This document shows, piece by piece, positions 25,075 through 34,267 of a stretch of DNA of 64,000 bases. The stretch is taken from the NCBI RefSeq assembly GCF_042140125.1, contig NZ_CP159473.1. One strand, given 5' to 3'. Position 1 is the stretch's first letter. Each line of letters begins with the position of its first letter. Made by a program: the position numbers and the translations under genes. The stretch is from Rhodophyticola sp017644125 (GTDB taxonomy: Bacteria > Pseudomonadota > Alphaproteobacteria > Rhodobacterales > Rhodobacteraceae). The notes below the pieces were generated by a model that was not told where the DNA came from, ran no database searches, and saw only the letters and a program-made list of their open reading frames with translations.

Positions 25075-26597
25075 TGTTGAAAAACTCTTCCTTGATCGAG
25101 ACCTAAGTAGCTGATTCAGTTCTTTCTGTAGGGAGGGATTGGTGATGTTGGGACCGAGGCAAGAAGCACAAGCGGCGCTTTTCTACGAATTCTCGCTTGA
25201 AGACCATGTTCCCCAAGATCACCTGTTGCGGTCGATTGATCGTTTCGTCGATCTGGGCAGCATTCGGACGCATCTTGCAGAGTTCTACAGCCATACCGGT
25301 CGGCCATCCGTCGATCCTGAACTGCTGATCCGGATGCTGCTGGTTGGGTATTGCTTCGGCATCCGATCCGAACGGCGGCTCTGTGAAGAGGTCCATCTGA
25401 ACCTCGTCTATCGCTGGTTCTGCAGCCTCGATCTGAGCGACCGCGTGCCGGATCATTCCACATTCTCGAAGAACCGGCATGGGCGTTTCCGCGACAGCGA
25501 ACTGCTCCGCCATCTGTTCGAGACGACGGTGGCGCGGTGCATCGCGGAAGGCCTCGTCAGCGGCCAGCGCATGGCCATTGATGCCAGCCTGATCGAGGCG
25601 GATGCCAACAAGCAGAACTCAACGCCAAAGGAAGAGTGGGACACGGCCCGCATTGATCGAAACGATGCACCCCGCGCGGTTCGCGAGTATCTCGACACGC
25701 AGGATGAAGCAGCGTTTGGTGCGGCGAGCGAGGTGCAGCCGAAGTTCACCTCCCATTCCGATCCGGCGAGCCAATGGACCGCGGCCCGCAAAGGGCCTGC
25801 TTTCTTTAGCTATTCTGACAACCACCTGATCGACACGGAACACGGCGTCATTGTCGACGTCGAAGCCACACGCTCAATCCGACAGGCTGAGGTTGGATCG
25901 ACAAAGACGATGCTGAGGCGGGTGAAAGCAAAATTCGATTTGCATCCCGAACGGCTGATCGCCGATACCGCCTACGGCACTGGGCCACTCTTGGGGTGGC
26001 TGGTCGACCGAAAGATCGCGCCTCACATCCCAGTCTTCGACAAGTCTGGCCGCAACCATGGCACCTGGACCCGGGCAGACTTCGAATGGGACGCCGCAAA
26101 CGACCAGTACGTCTGTCCGGAAGGACATGCGCTCAAACAATTCCGCCGCAACTACTCCGACCCAAACCGCGGCCCAACCGGCAAAGGTACGGCGCGTTAT
26201 CGCGCCTTGAAGGAAGTCTGCCAGGTCTGCCCATCCAAAGCCAAGTGTTGCCCAAACGCTGAGGCCCGCAAGATCAGCCGCGAAGAAACTGAAGACGCCC
26301 GCCAGGTTGCCAGAGACATCGCCCAGACACGCCAGTACGACATCTCAATGAAGCTTCGGAAGAAGGTCGAGATGCTCTTCGCTCACCTCAAACGCATTCT
26401 TGGCTTGGGAAGACTGCGATTGCGCGGCCCCTGCGGCGCAAACGACGAATTCCTGCTCGCCGCAACCGCCCAAAACCTTCGCAAACTGACCAAGATCTTT
26501 CGTGCACCGCAGCAAATGCGAAAAACCTGATCGGAAAGGCGCTCGCGCGCTAATTTGGACTCGACTTTCTGCGTCAGCAACATGTTGTTTTTCTACA
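25075..26597 (+). mobile_element. IS1182-family insertion sequence
   Basis: About 1523 bp. The ends form a short inverted repeat: TGTTGAAAAAC at the left and GTTTTTCTACA at the right. One transposase gene fills it. No matching flanking duplication was seen. Confidence 0.78.
25145..26530 (+). CDS. IS1182-family transposase
   Basis: 461 residues from the ATG at 25145. The N-terminal DUF772-type domain (LIRMLLVGYCFGIRSERRLCEEV, LDLSDRVPDHSTFSKNR) is followed by the DDE core: MAIDASLIEADANK, ADTAYGTGPLLGWL and a late Glu in MKLRKKVEMLFAHLKRILG. A cysteine cluster (YVCPEGHALK, CQVCPSKAKCCP) is characteristic of the family. No disruption is visible. Confidence 0.95.
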   Translation: MLGPRQEAQAALFYEFSLEDHVPQDHLLRSIDRFVDLGSIRTHLAEFYSHTGRPSVDPELLIRMLLVGYCFGIRSERRLCEEVHLNLVYRWFCSLDLSDRVPDHSTFSKNRHGRFRDSELLRHLFETTVARCIAEGLVSGQRMAIDASLIEADANKQNSTPKEEWDTARIDRNDAPRAVREYLDTQDEAAFGAASEVQPKFTSHSDPASQWTAARKGPAFFSYSDNHLIDTEHGVIVDVEATRSIRQAEVGSTKTMLRRVKAKFDLHPERLIADTAYGTGPLLGWLVDRKIAPHIPVFDKSGRNHGTWTRADFEWDAANDQYVCPEGHALKQFRRNYSDPNRGPTGKGTARYRALKEVCQVCPSKAKCCPNAEARKISREETEDARQVARDIAQTRQYDISMKLRKKVEMLFAHLKRILGLGRLRLRGPCGANDEFLLAATAQNLRKLTKIFRAPQQMRKT

Positions 26598-26838
26598 GAA
26601 TGGGCGGAAAGCGGACGGTCGGTGCGGGCGCAAGAAGAACTTCCAGTCTCATAACTGCAGACCTTGGTTCCGTTGGAGCTAGGGTACTATGGTTGGATCG
26701 AAACCGAAGGGCAGCCGTTCGAGTTACTTGGAAATTAGCTTCGCTCAACCAGATCAACTAGGCGCAGATACCGCTCATCCGACGTCAGTTTCGGGTCAGT
26801 TTCGGCTATCAAGGCCAAGACTTTCGGTAACTCAGACT
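26598..26838. other. Short spacer between two insertion sequences
   Basis: 240 bases between the IS1182-type and IS3-type elements. No gene, RNA or clear repeat is seen; probably a remnant of older island DNA. Confidence 0.5.
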
Positions 26839-26895
26839 GAGCTGGTCCCGGAAAACTGGACAGTGAGCTAAGGTGTATCCCAACGACGAAGGGAT

Positions 26896-27183
26896 ATGAC
26901 GATGGCGCGGAAGCGACGGAAGTTTACGGATCATTTCAAGGCCCAGGTGGCGCTGGAAGCGCTGCGTGGTGACAGGACGGTGCAGGAGATCGCGACGCGG
27001 CACGGGCTGCTGCCGACACAGGTGAGTGCCTGGAAGAAGCAGGCAATGGAGGGCCTGTCGGATGTGTTCGCCGGAAAGGCGGGTGGCGCGGTGGACCGAG
27101 AAGCGGAGCTGAAGGATCTGCACGCCAAGATCGGGAGGTTGGCGGTGGAGAACGATTTTTCAGCCAAAGGGCTCAAGACATGA
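26896..27183 (+). CDS. IS3-family transposase OrfA
   Basis: 95 residues. Helix-turn-helix region RRKFTDHFKAQVALEALRGDRTVQEIATRHGL with PTQVSAWKKQAMEG, then the usual coiled region ending VENDF. It differs from the IS407-like OrfA at 19934. The stop TGA overlaps the OrfB ATG. Confidence 0.94.
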   Translation: MTMARKRRKFTDHFKAQVALEALRGDRTVQEIATRHGLLPTQVSAWKKQAMEGLSDVFAGKAGGAVDREAELKDLHAKIGRLAVENDFSAKGLKT

Positions 27184-28034
27184 GCCCCTGCCGTCGCAAG
27201 AATATCGTCCAGCCCGATCATCCGCAGCTCAGCCTGAGCGCGCAGTGCCGCATCCTGGGGATCAGCCGGTCGTCGCTGTATTATCGACCCGTGCCGGTCC
27301 GCGACGACACGCTGGCATTGATGAAGTCGATCGACCGGTTGTTCACGGCCTATCCGTTCTTCGGTAGCCGACAAATGGTTGCGATGCTTAAGCGTGACGG
27401 CCTGTCGGTCGGGCGGCACCGGATCCGGCGGCTGATGCGTCGAATGGGGTTGGAGGCGGTCTATCGCAGGCCAAAGACCAGCCAACCTCACCCGGCGCAT
27501 CCGATCCATCCCTACCTGCTGCGGACCATGACCATCGACCGCCCGAACCAGGTCTGGTGTGCTGACATCACGTTCGTTCCAGTCAGCCGTGGCTACCTTT
27601 ACGTTGTGGCGATCATGGATTGGGCGACGCGCAAGGTGCTGTCTTGGCGGCTTTCGAACACGATGCACGCGGACTTCTGCGTCGAGGCGCTGAACGAGGC
27701 GATCCGTCGTCATGGCCCGCCCGAGATCGTGAATACCGACCAAGGTAGCCAGTTCACCGGGTCAGCGTGGATCACGACTCTGACCGAGGCCGGGGTGCGG
27801 ATCAGCATGGACGGCCGCGGCCGCTGCATGGACAACATCTTCATTGAACGGCTTTGGCGATCGATGAAATATGAAGCCGTCTACCTTCAGGATATCGCGG
27901 ATGGCTTCGAGGCGGGGCGGGTCGTCGACAGTTGGATCGACTTCTACAACCGCCAGCGCCCGCACTCGGCACTTGGTCTGAGGACCCCCGATGAGGCATA
28001 CTTAGAAAGGATCGAACTGACGAAAGCGGCCTGA
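27180..28034 (+). CDS. IS3-family transposase OrfB
   Basis: 284 residues. The DDE core is visible: VWCADITFVPVSRGYLY, IVNTDQGSQFTG and CMDNIFIERLWRSMKYE, with the RPHSALG ending. HTH_21 (YPFFGSRQMVAMLKRDG) precedes it. The ATG at 27180 overlaps the OrfA stop, so reinitiation or frameshifting can express it. Intact. Confidence 0.95.
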   Translation: MSPCRRKNIVQPDHPQLSLSAQCRILGISRSSLYYRPVPVRDDTLALMKSIDRLFTAYPFFGSRQMVAMLKRDGLSVGRHRIRRLMRRMGLEAVYRRPKTSQPHPAHPIHPYLLRTMTIDRPNQVWCADITFVPVSRGYLYVVAIMDWATRKVLSWRLSNTMHADFCVEALNEAIRRHGPPEIVNTDQGSQFTGSAWITTLTEAGVRISMDGRGRCMDNIFIERLWRSMKYEAVYLQDIADGFEAGRVVDSWIDFYNRQRPHSALGLRTPDEAYLERIELTKAA

Positions 28035-28096
28035 TTACACAACCCGATATACCTTAGCAGGGCCGAGAAACTGTGCAGGATACTAGGACCAGCTCA

Positions 28097-28442
28097 ATAA
28101 GAAATAATCCCAGATAAACATTCAAGCCGTAGTAATTATATATCCAGAGCGGGGTCCGCTTCAGGTCATTAAGCTTAGCTCTTTTGAACGGAAGCCAAAT
28201 GTCTCTTAAAAAAATGTCAAAAAAAATACTGTAGGCGCCACCATAGCGACAATATGAATTAGAGACAGCCTAGAGCTTCCGGTCGAATTGGACACCTCCA
28301 GGGAAGTGAACACCACAACCAAATGGAAGATTGAGTATGCAATTGCTTTGACGGTGACTTTGAGCCTATTTGTCGTTTCTTGGGGTCTGAATGGAGGTAT
28401 CTCTTCTTCGGGCCTGAATGGAAGTGCTTCCAAACCTGACAT
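28097..28442 (-). pseudogene. Small membrane protein gene, frameshifted and truncated by the IS3 element
   Basis: The first 78 codons from the ATG at 28442 have a good ribosome site (AGGAGAAGATC). They encode a Pro/Glu-rich head and two membrane segments (AIAYSIFHLVVVFTSLEV; LIHIVAMVAPTVFFLTFF). The frame stops at a run of T7 on the minus strand (28208-28214). One extra T would continue it as LRDIWLPFKRAKLNDLKRTPLW and a third hydrophobic stretch, until the IS end at 28096. No family recognised. Confidence 0.5.
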
Positions 28443-29112
28443 GATCTTCTCCTAGACAGCAAAACCTCAGCCGCATTTACGTGAGTTTAGCTTCACATCA
28501 CAGACACTTTAGCCTTAGCGAACTTCCTACTAGCATGGGTCAGCTTATGATCAACGCCAGACATAGCAGACCCGAAGCACTCGCAACCCTTGCATCCGAT
28601 CAATGAACACATATTGCCGCGCCTCCCTGATCGCGTCGCACTGGCCGGTCGGTAAACTGTTTGGAGCAATTAACCACGACGCCTAAGCCGCGTATTTATC
28701 TACTACTTTCGACCTAAAACCTACCGCCTGCGAGACGCTCCAGGAAAGATAGCTTGACCATAGCCGATCAGACCAAGGCACGGACGGGCATGATCTGGAT
28801 CAAGTGCTAGACAGTTTTCAAAAATAGAAAAGTCAGAATCCGTAATCTGGCCAATCACTACGCAGTCGGCAATTGGTCGATCCCGGTATTAGGCGGACCG
28901 GGTTCATGACGAGTGATCTGACCGCCCCCAGCACAGCAATCATAGTTCCGCGAGCCCTGATGGTTTGCAATACGACATATCCCCGCCTGCGCGATGGGTG
29001 ACCGAACCCTGATTTACCTGATTGATCGCGCCGCTGGGACAGCATTTCCTACCGCCTGACCGTGCCGTCGGCCGGTCCGCAGCAGGCCGGGCACATGCGT
29101 CCCGCTCTTGGG
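28443..29112. other. Gene-poor decayed stretch at the right edge of the island
   Basis: About 670 bases with stops in all frames; the short open frames have no recognisable protein. G+C and codon pattern are unlike the following host operon. No tRNA remnant, att repeat or structured RNA was found. The host sequence probably resumes just before pqiC. Confidence 0.55.
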
Positions 29113-29676
29113 CTATCGTGCGATGCTTTCGGCGATCCGGGTCGACAGGGCGGTCAAAGCACGGCCCAGGGCGTCGGCGACCGATTGCGGGTCGGGCCCG
29201 GCATAGGGTTCGACAATCTCGAAACGGCGGAGGAATTCGCGCGCAGCACCGCTGCGCGAGATCACCGCGAATTGGCCGCCCAGTTCGAACTGGCCGTCTG
29301 CACGGGCGACCATGCGATCGATGGTCACCTGTACGCTCCTGTCCGGCCCGTCGAATAGCGGCCAGGGCTCGGCCGCGACCGTGGCCGTGGTGCCGAGATC
29401 GAGCCGCCGCGCAAGCGCCTGGGTGATGCCGGTTCGCGGATCATCGGCCCAAAGCGCGCCCCCGACCGGGCGCAGCGCGCCATCGGCTTCCTGCACCAGA
29501 ATGTCGGCCTCCGCCACATAGGCCGGCAGGATCACGTCACGCACCTCCAGGCTCTGCGCGCCAACCGCAACCGGCGCCGCGGGGGTGTTGGCGGGCGGCA
29601 CCAGAAACAGGTCTTCGTTGCCGCCGCAGGCCGCAAGCGAGAGCGCCAGAAGGAATATCGAAATCCGGGTCAACAT
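29113..29676 (-). CDS. pqiC: PqiC-type outer-membrane lipoprotein
   Basis: 187 residues with a lipoprotein signal ending in the lipobox LAAC (Cys17). It belongs to the ABC-type transport auxiliary lipoprotein/PqiC family (LEVRDVILPAYVAEADILVQ; TQALARRLDLGTTATV). PqiC anchors the MCE-protein tunnel to the outer membrane and takes part in lipid movement across the periplasm. Last gene of the pqiA-pqiA-pqiB-pqiC operon, 3 bases after pqiB. Confidence 0.88.
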   Translation of the reverse strand: MLTRISIFLLALSLAACGGNEDLFLVPPANTPAAPVAVGAQSLEVRDVILPAYVAEADILVQEADGALRPVGGALWADDPRTGITQALARRLDLGTTATVAAEPWPLFDGPDRSVQVTIDRMVARADGQFELGGQFAVISRSGAAREFLRRFEIVEPYAGPDPQSVADALGRALTALSTRIAESIAR

Positions 29677-29679
29677 GGG

Positions 29680-31743
29680 TCAGCGTCCAGTGATCAGGGA
29701 ACTTGGGTTGCGTTCGATGGCCCGGGCCAGTTGCGCGATGGACCGGGCCGCGGTGGTAATCTCGCGCAGGACATCCATCGTTTCTCCCATGAATGCTGAG
29801 CGCGCGCCATAAGCCCCGACAAGGGTGTTGATCCGTGTCAGAACCGCATCGGTCCGCTCGAAGAGCGCCGGCAACTCCTCGGCGGCGGCGCTTGTGGAGG
29901 CCAAGGTCGTGTTCAGGCTGCCCACCACATCTGCCGCGCGCAGTTCTGCGACAAGCGCTTCGAGTTCGACGAGCGAGGCCGAAAGATTTGCCGGAACCTC
30001 CGCCATACCCTCGCTGCTGATGAAGGCATCGGCACTGGCCAGGACGGTATTTGCCGTGGTGATCAACGCCTCGATTTCAAGCTCCGCGGCGGTTTCCGAG
30101 AGGGCGCGGAGATTGGCCATCACCTCCGGCAACACGGCGGAGGCCTCGGTGATCGGGCCCATAGCCCCGTCCGCCTGCGCGATGACCGAGGTCAGCGCGG
30201 CGATGGTGCCGGCTTCGCGCAGTTCCGCAAGGATCCCGCGCAACTCGGCGACGGCGGCGCGCGCCTCCCCCGGGATCGCCTGCGTTTCGTCGCCGCCGAC
30301 CAGTTCGCGCGCCTCGGTCAGCAGGGCCACGACCTCCTCCGGCACGTCCCTCAGCGCCGGATCGCCCGCCAGCCCCTCGATGCTGGCAAGCGTGTCGATG
30401 GCCTGGCTCAGCAGTTCCTCGAACGGCAGCGCCGCCACGCGTTCCAGCACACCCTCGGCGGTGGTGTTCACATTGGTCTGCTCCACCATAACCGAGGGCA
30501 TGACCGGGTAGGGATCGGCCGCCACCTCGAACCGCGCGGGCCGGGCATCGTAATCAATCGCGAACTCGATCCGGGTTTCCGAGGAGATCAGACCCGCGGT
30601 TGCAAGCCGGGCCCGCAGACCATCGGCCACCTGTTCGGCCAGGTATTCGTAGACCTCTTCGGCCCCTGTCCCGACGGGGAAGCCCATGCGGCCCGGGTCC
30701 AGCACCAGATCGACGACCAGCCGCTGCTTTGACCCGTCCGCAATCTCGACCGACTGCACGGTCACGGCGGTCACTTCGCCGATCTGGTCGTTGGCCATCA
30801 CCACCTGCGTGCCGGGAACGAGGCCCCGTATGTAATTGCTGAACTCCACCGCGACAGGCACTTCCCCGATCGGGGCCACGTCGAATGCGCTCGCCCGGGC
30901 AGCCTCCTCGGACTCGTACACCTCGAACACCGCGTCGCCCTCGACCGGCTGACCGTTGGAATACACCTCGTCAAACTCGATACCGCCGGTCACGAGCGAG
31001 GCAAGGCTTTCCACGTCCAGCGTCAGGCCATCCGCCCCGAAACTGACGGAAAACCCCGAACTGTCCCAGAACCGCGTTGCCTGTGTGATCCGCTGGTCGT
31101 GAGGGGCGTCGATGAATGCATCGACCGTGATGGAAAGCCCATCCTCGGTGAGATCCGGCTGTTCCAGGCGCCCGACCTGGATGCCCCGGAAGGTCACGGG
31201 CGCCCCACCCTGAAGCTGAATGCCGGGGCTGACATTCAGCGTGATCCGGCGCCCCTCGTCACCGGGCAGGACGAAGAGCGGGCTCTCGCGGCCGTCGAAA
31301 CTGCGCGTCGCGATCTCGGGCCGGCTATCCCAGGCGCCCTCGATAAAGACGCCGGAGACGACCGTGGACAGGCCACTGACCCCTTGGGTGGATATCTCGG
31401 GGCGCACCACCCAGAAGGTCGCATCCTCGTCGAGAAAGGGCAGCACTTCGTTTTCGACCCGGGCCTCCACGATGACCGTTTGCAGGTCGGGGCTGAACCT
31501 GACGTCTTCCACCGTTCCGATCACCACGTCACGGTAGCGGACCGTGGTTTCGCCGGCCGTGACCCCGGCGCCGTTCTCGAAGCGGATCTCGATCAGCGTG
31601 CCCCGATCCGAATAGGCCTGCCATGCGATGCCAAGCGCCACCGCAAGCGCCAGAACCGGCACCAGCCAGACGACCGACAGGTTCCGAAGGGCCGAGCGGT
31701 TCGGCTGATCGATCTCCGGCAAGGGCGGTGTCTGATCCGTCAT
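29680..31743 (-). CDS. pqiB: PqiB-type MCE-domain protein
   Basis: 687 residues. One N-terminal membrane helix (LSVVWLVPVLALAVALGIAW) is followed by three MCE/MlaD repeats: GTLIEIRFENGAGVTAGETTVRYRDV near 50, then IQLQGGAPVTFRGIQVG near 170 and a third near 300 (PGTQVVMANDQIGEV). A long Ala/Glu-rich helical C terminus follows, expected to form the trans-periplasmic needle. It moves lipids between the membranes together with PqiA and PqiC. It overlaps the upstream PqiA gene by ATGA. Confidence 0.93.
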   Translation of the reverse strand: MTDQTPPLPEIDQPNRSALRNLSVVWLVPVLALAVALGIAWQAYSDRGTLIEIRFENGAGVTAGETTVRYRDVVIGTVEDVRFSPDLQTVIVEARVENEVLPFLDEDATFWVVRPEISTQGVSGLSTVVSGVFIEGAWDSRPEIATRSFDGRESPLFVLPGDEGRRITLNVSPGIQLQGGAPVTFRGIQVGRLEQPDLTEDGLSITVDAFIDAPHDQRITQATRFWDSSGFSVSFGADGLTLDVESLASLVTGGIEFDEVYSNGQPVEGDAVFEVYESEEAARASAFDVAPIGEVPVAVEFSNYIRGLVPGTQVVMANDQIGEVTAVTVQSVEIADGSKQRLVVDLVLDPGRMGFPVGTGAEEVYEYLAEQVADGLRARLATAGLISSETRIEFAIDYDARPARFEVAADPYPVMPSVMVEQTNVNTTAEGVLERVAALPFEELLSQAIDTLASIEGLAGDPALRDVPEEVVALLTEARELVGGDETQAIPGEARAAVAELRGILAELREAGTIAALTSVIAQADGAMGPITEASAVLPEVMANLRALSETAAELEIEALITTANTVLASADAFISSEGMAEVPANLSASLVELEALVAELRAADVVGSLNTTLASTSAAAEELPALFERTDAVLTRINTLVGAYGARSAFMGETMDVLREITTAARSIAQLARAIERNPSSLITGR

Positions 31744-32354
31744 CTGGGCCGCATGTCCCCGTCAAGCCAAATGGTCTTGGGGTCGAAGCTCTGCGCCGAA
31801 AGCATGGTGAATGCAACAGAAAGCGCGAAGCTGATGGCCGCGATGCCCGGGTTGATCGTGGCCGCAAAGTCAAGCTGGACAAGCGCGGCCAGGATCGCGA
31901 CCACGAAAACGTCGATCATCGACCAGCGCCCGATGAATTCCACAACCTCGAACAGCCGGTGACGCGCATGAACCTGCATCATCTCGCGCCGTTCCACACT
32001 GATGGCGAGATAGGCGATGGCGAAAAACTTGCCGATGGGGATCACGATGCTGGCCACGAAAACCACCAGCGCCACCCCGTAAGAGCCATGATGGAGCAGG
32101 TCCACCACTCCTTCGAGGATCGTGCTTTCGGTCGTCCGGCCGAAGGTGTTGGTGCGCAGCATCGGGTAGATGTTTGCCGGAATGTACACGACCAGCCCGG
32201 CAAACAGCCATGCCCAGACCCGTTGCAGGCTTCGATCCGGCGCATGGCCCGGCAGGCGCCAGCCGCAACGCTGGCAGCGCCCGGGCGCGGGGACATCGTG
32301 GACCCGGCCGCAATTCGGGCAGCCGACCAGACCCGCCGAGCGCGCGGTCATCAT
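31740..32354 (-). CDS. pqiA: Paraquat-inducible protein A, second half-length protein
   Basis: 204 residues from the ATG at 32354, chosen because it overlaps the preceding stop in ATGATGA. A zinc ribbon (VGCPNCGRVHDVPAPGRCQRCGW) precedes four membrane segments (VWAWLFAGLVVYIPANIYPML and following). E. coli PqiA is a single protein with two such halves; here each half is its own gene. Inner-membrane partner of PqiB. Confidence 0.9.
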   Translation of the reverse strand: MMTARSAGLVGCPNCGRVHDVPAPGRCQRCGWRLPGHAPDRSLQRVWAWLFAGLVVYIPANIYPMLRTNTFGRTTESTILEGVVDLLHHGSYGVALVVFVASIVIPIGKFFAIAYLAISVERREMMQVHARHRLFEVVEFIGRWSMIDVFVVAILAALVQLDFAATINPGIAAISFALSVAFTMLSAQSFDPKTIWLDGDMRPR

Positions 32355-33034
32355 TGGCTGCGCTGTTCGAGCGTTTTCCATATCGTCAACCGGCACATGA
32401 ACGTGTCCTTCACCGCAGTAATCAGAACCAGCGCCACAAAGGCCCAGAAGGCAGGGCCGAGGGACAGATGTGCAAGCCCCGCCACCTTGATCAGCGCCAC
32501 GGCCACCCCGACGATGAATATCTCCGCCATCGACCAGGGCTTCATACGCTCCGCCAGCCGGAAAACCGGCACCGCCTCGCGGGCGGGCCGCCAGCCGAAA
32601 GCCATGGGCGCAAGCACATAGATCAGCGCCAGAAAGCGCGCGAGCGGCAGGATCACGATGAGCGCGCCCACGGCAATCGCAAGGCCCACGAAGGGCCCGT
32701 CTGCAAAGACCAGAACCACGTCCATGATCGAACTGCGCTGCGTGATGCCCGCCGCCGTCAGCTCCAGGAACGGAAAGAAGATCGCCGCCAGCATCAGAAT
32801 GACGGATGTACCCGCCAGCATCACGATCCGCGTCATCGCCCCGTCGCGGGGCGCGGTCAGCACCGTATGGCAGCGCAGGCACCGCGCGCGCGAGCCTTTC
32901 GGCACGTCCGGAAGCTGATAAAGCGCGTCGCAGGTCGGGCAGGCAACCAGATCCTCGACTGGCGGAAGGTGGCCGGGGCGCGGCGCGGCGGACCGGCTGG
33001 TTTCGGAGGTGTGAACCTGATCGGACTGAGACAT
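32351..33034 (-). CDS. pqiA: Paraquat-inducible protein A, first half-length protein
   Basis: 227 residues from the ATG at 33034; the open frame extends further upstream but without family similarity. A CxxC pair (LVACPTCDALYQLPDVPKGSRARCLRCHTVL) forms the zinc ribbon, and four membrane segments follow (MLAGTSVILMLAAIFFPFLELTA onward). First gene of the pqi operon; acts in the inner membrane with PqiB and PqiC. Confidence 0.88.
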   Translation of the reverse strand: MSQSDQVHTSETSRSAAPRPGHLPPVEDLVACPTCDALYQLPDVPKGSRARCLRCHTVLTAPRDGAMTRIVMLAGTSVILMLAAIFFPFLELTAAGITQRSSIMDVVLVFADGPFVGLAIAVGALIVILPLARFLALIYVLAPMAFGWRPAREAVPVFRLAERMKPWSMAEIFIVGVAVALIKVAGLAHLSLGPAFWAFVALVLITAVKDTFMCRLTIWKTLEQRSQ

Positions 33035-33137
33035 GTGACCTGCATTTCTTGCACTATATGGCAGAAGCCGGGGCCGCTCTGCGCGGAACGCATGGCAAGA
33101 TGCGAACCTGCCATTTCGAAAAATCTCAAGATGCAGG

Positions 33138-33428
33138 TCAGCATTGCCCGCCCCATCGAAGAGTGCAAGGGCGCTTGGCTCTAACGGCACTTCGGGCTGG
33201 GCACATCGCGGCCGTGCAGCGATCTGCGCAGTCCGGCATGGGTCCGCCCGCCCGGGCGCGGGCAAGGGTAACGTCACCGAGGTTTGCAAGCGTCTCCGGC
33301 GTGACATAGGCCACGATCTCCATATCGCCGAGATCCGCATGTTGCCGATGCAGCGACGCCACCAGCAACAGCGACATCGCCTCCAGGCCCGGCCCGTCCA
33401 CCACGACTATCAGGGAGGTTTTCTTCAC
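33138..33428 (-). pseudogene. N-terminal fragment of a glycosyltransferase-like protein
   Basis: The first about 55 residues from a GTG at 33428 (KKTSLIVVVDGPGLEAMSLLLVASL, MEIVAYVTPETLANLGDV) look like the first strand-helix-strand of a nucleotide-diphospho-sugar transferase fold. The remaining 40 residues are Arg/Cys-rich and unlike a protein, so the gene appears to be broken near 33260. Weak call. Confidence 0.35.
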
Positions 33429-33592
33429 GCGCCCATACCAGCGCTTGCCTCGTCAAACCCGACCATCGACAGGATCTTTCCCGAGCGAAACGCCGATTAA
33501 CCGGCAATACCGCAAGCGGCTCGGCCCCGGAGGCTTGAGATATCCCTGCAGGACAGGTTCACTGCAAGGGACAGCGCAGAGGGAGCGGGAAG

Positions 33593-34258
33593 ATGAGCGA
33601 CGGGTTCGAAGATATGGTCGATGCGGCGCAGGCTTTCTTTGCCGATCTCTCCCGCAACAATCGCAAGGACTGGTTCTAGCCGCGCAAGACGCATTACGTC
33701 ACCCAAATCAGGAAACCTGCGGAATTGTTCGCCGAGTTGCTGGCCGAAGATCTGAGCCGGCAGACCGGGGTTGCCCATGCCCCGAAACTGTTCCGCATTT
33801 ATCGGGACGTGCGCTTCGCCAAGGATAAATCGCCCTACAACCCGTGGCTGCACATCCTCTGGCGGCCCGCCAGTGCCGACGATCTTGCGCCCGGCTGGTT
33901 CTTTTCCTGCGCGCCGGGGGAGCTGGTTCTGGGCCTGGGCGTCGTGTCTCTGAAAGGACCGGCGCTGACCCGGTACAGGGAATGGATCGATAAACGCGGC
34001 GATCTGGTCTCAGACGCGATGACGGAGGTTGCCCGCGCGTCCGGCGCGCAACTCTCCGATTTCGGGGCCGCGCCGCTCACGCGGGTGCCGAAGCCCTATG
34101 CCGCCGATCACCCTCATGCCGATCTGTTGAAGCGCAAGGGCATCGCAATGATGGCGCCGCTCCCCGCGACATGGCGCGAATGCGGTCTTGTCGTCTCCGC
34201 CCGTGATCAGGCCAGCGCCATGCTGCCGCTCTGGCGGGCCTTTCACGACCATCTGTAA
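33593..34258 (+). pseudogene. DUF2461 protein gene with an early in-frame stop
   Basis: The frame is continuous from the ATG at 33593 except for a TAG at codon 29 (33677-33679). The sequence around it (FFADLSRNNRKDWF-stop-PRKTHYV) corresponds to the conserved N terminus of DUF2461 proteins, where a Glu or Gln codon would be expected. The rest is typical: KLFRIYRDVRFAKDKSPYN, GWFFSCAPGELVLGLGVVSL. Total about 221 codons, normal for the family. Function of the family is unknown. One transition (CAG to TAG) would account for the loss. Confidence 0.82.
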
Positions 34259-34267
34259 GGCGGCCCG

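Larger units (their letters stand above)
26839..28096 (+). mobile_element. IS3-family insertion sequence, second type
   Basis: About 1258 bp. The ends are a perfect terminal inverted repeat of at least 11 bp, TGAGCTGGTCC at the left and GGACCAGCTCA at the right. It contains OrfA and OrfB. Flanking triplets (GAC and ATA) differ, so no target duplication remains; its right end truncates the small membrane gene at 28097-28442. Confidence 0.9.
4469..29100. mobile_element. Mosaic genomic island downstream of tRNA-Gln
   Basis: Between tRNA-Gln and pqiC the sequence changes character. There are two serine-recombinase cassettes, four insertion sequences of four types, several broken genes, and an AT-richer block (7.2-14.4 kb) with codon use unlike the flanks. 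Neighbouring host operons are intact and G+C-rich. The left edge at the tRNA is well defined; the right edge is placed only approximately, before pqiC at 29113, because no direct repeat was recognised. The elements may have arrived in several events. Confidence 0.7.

Noticed and set aside
28833..29045. 70-codon open frame on the - strand near the island's right end
   Set aside because: No ribosome site, no recognisable protein and stops nearby; probably chance.
28443..29112. Possible distal attachment repeat of the tRNA-Gln 3' end
   Set aside because: Looked for GGTTCGAATCC and CACCCCAGCCA in this stretch and found no match.
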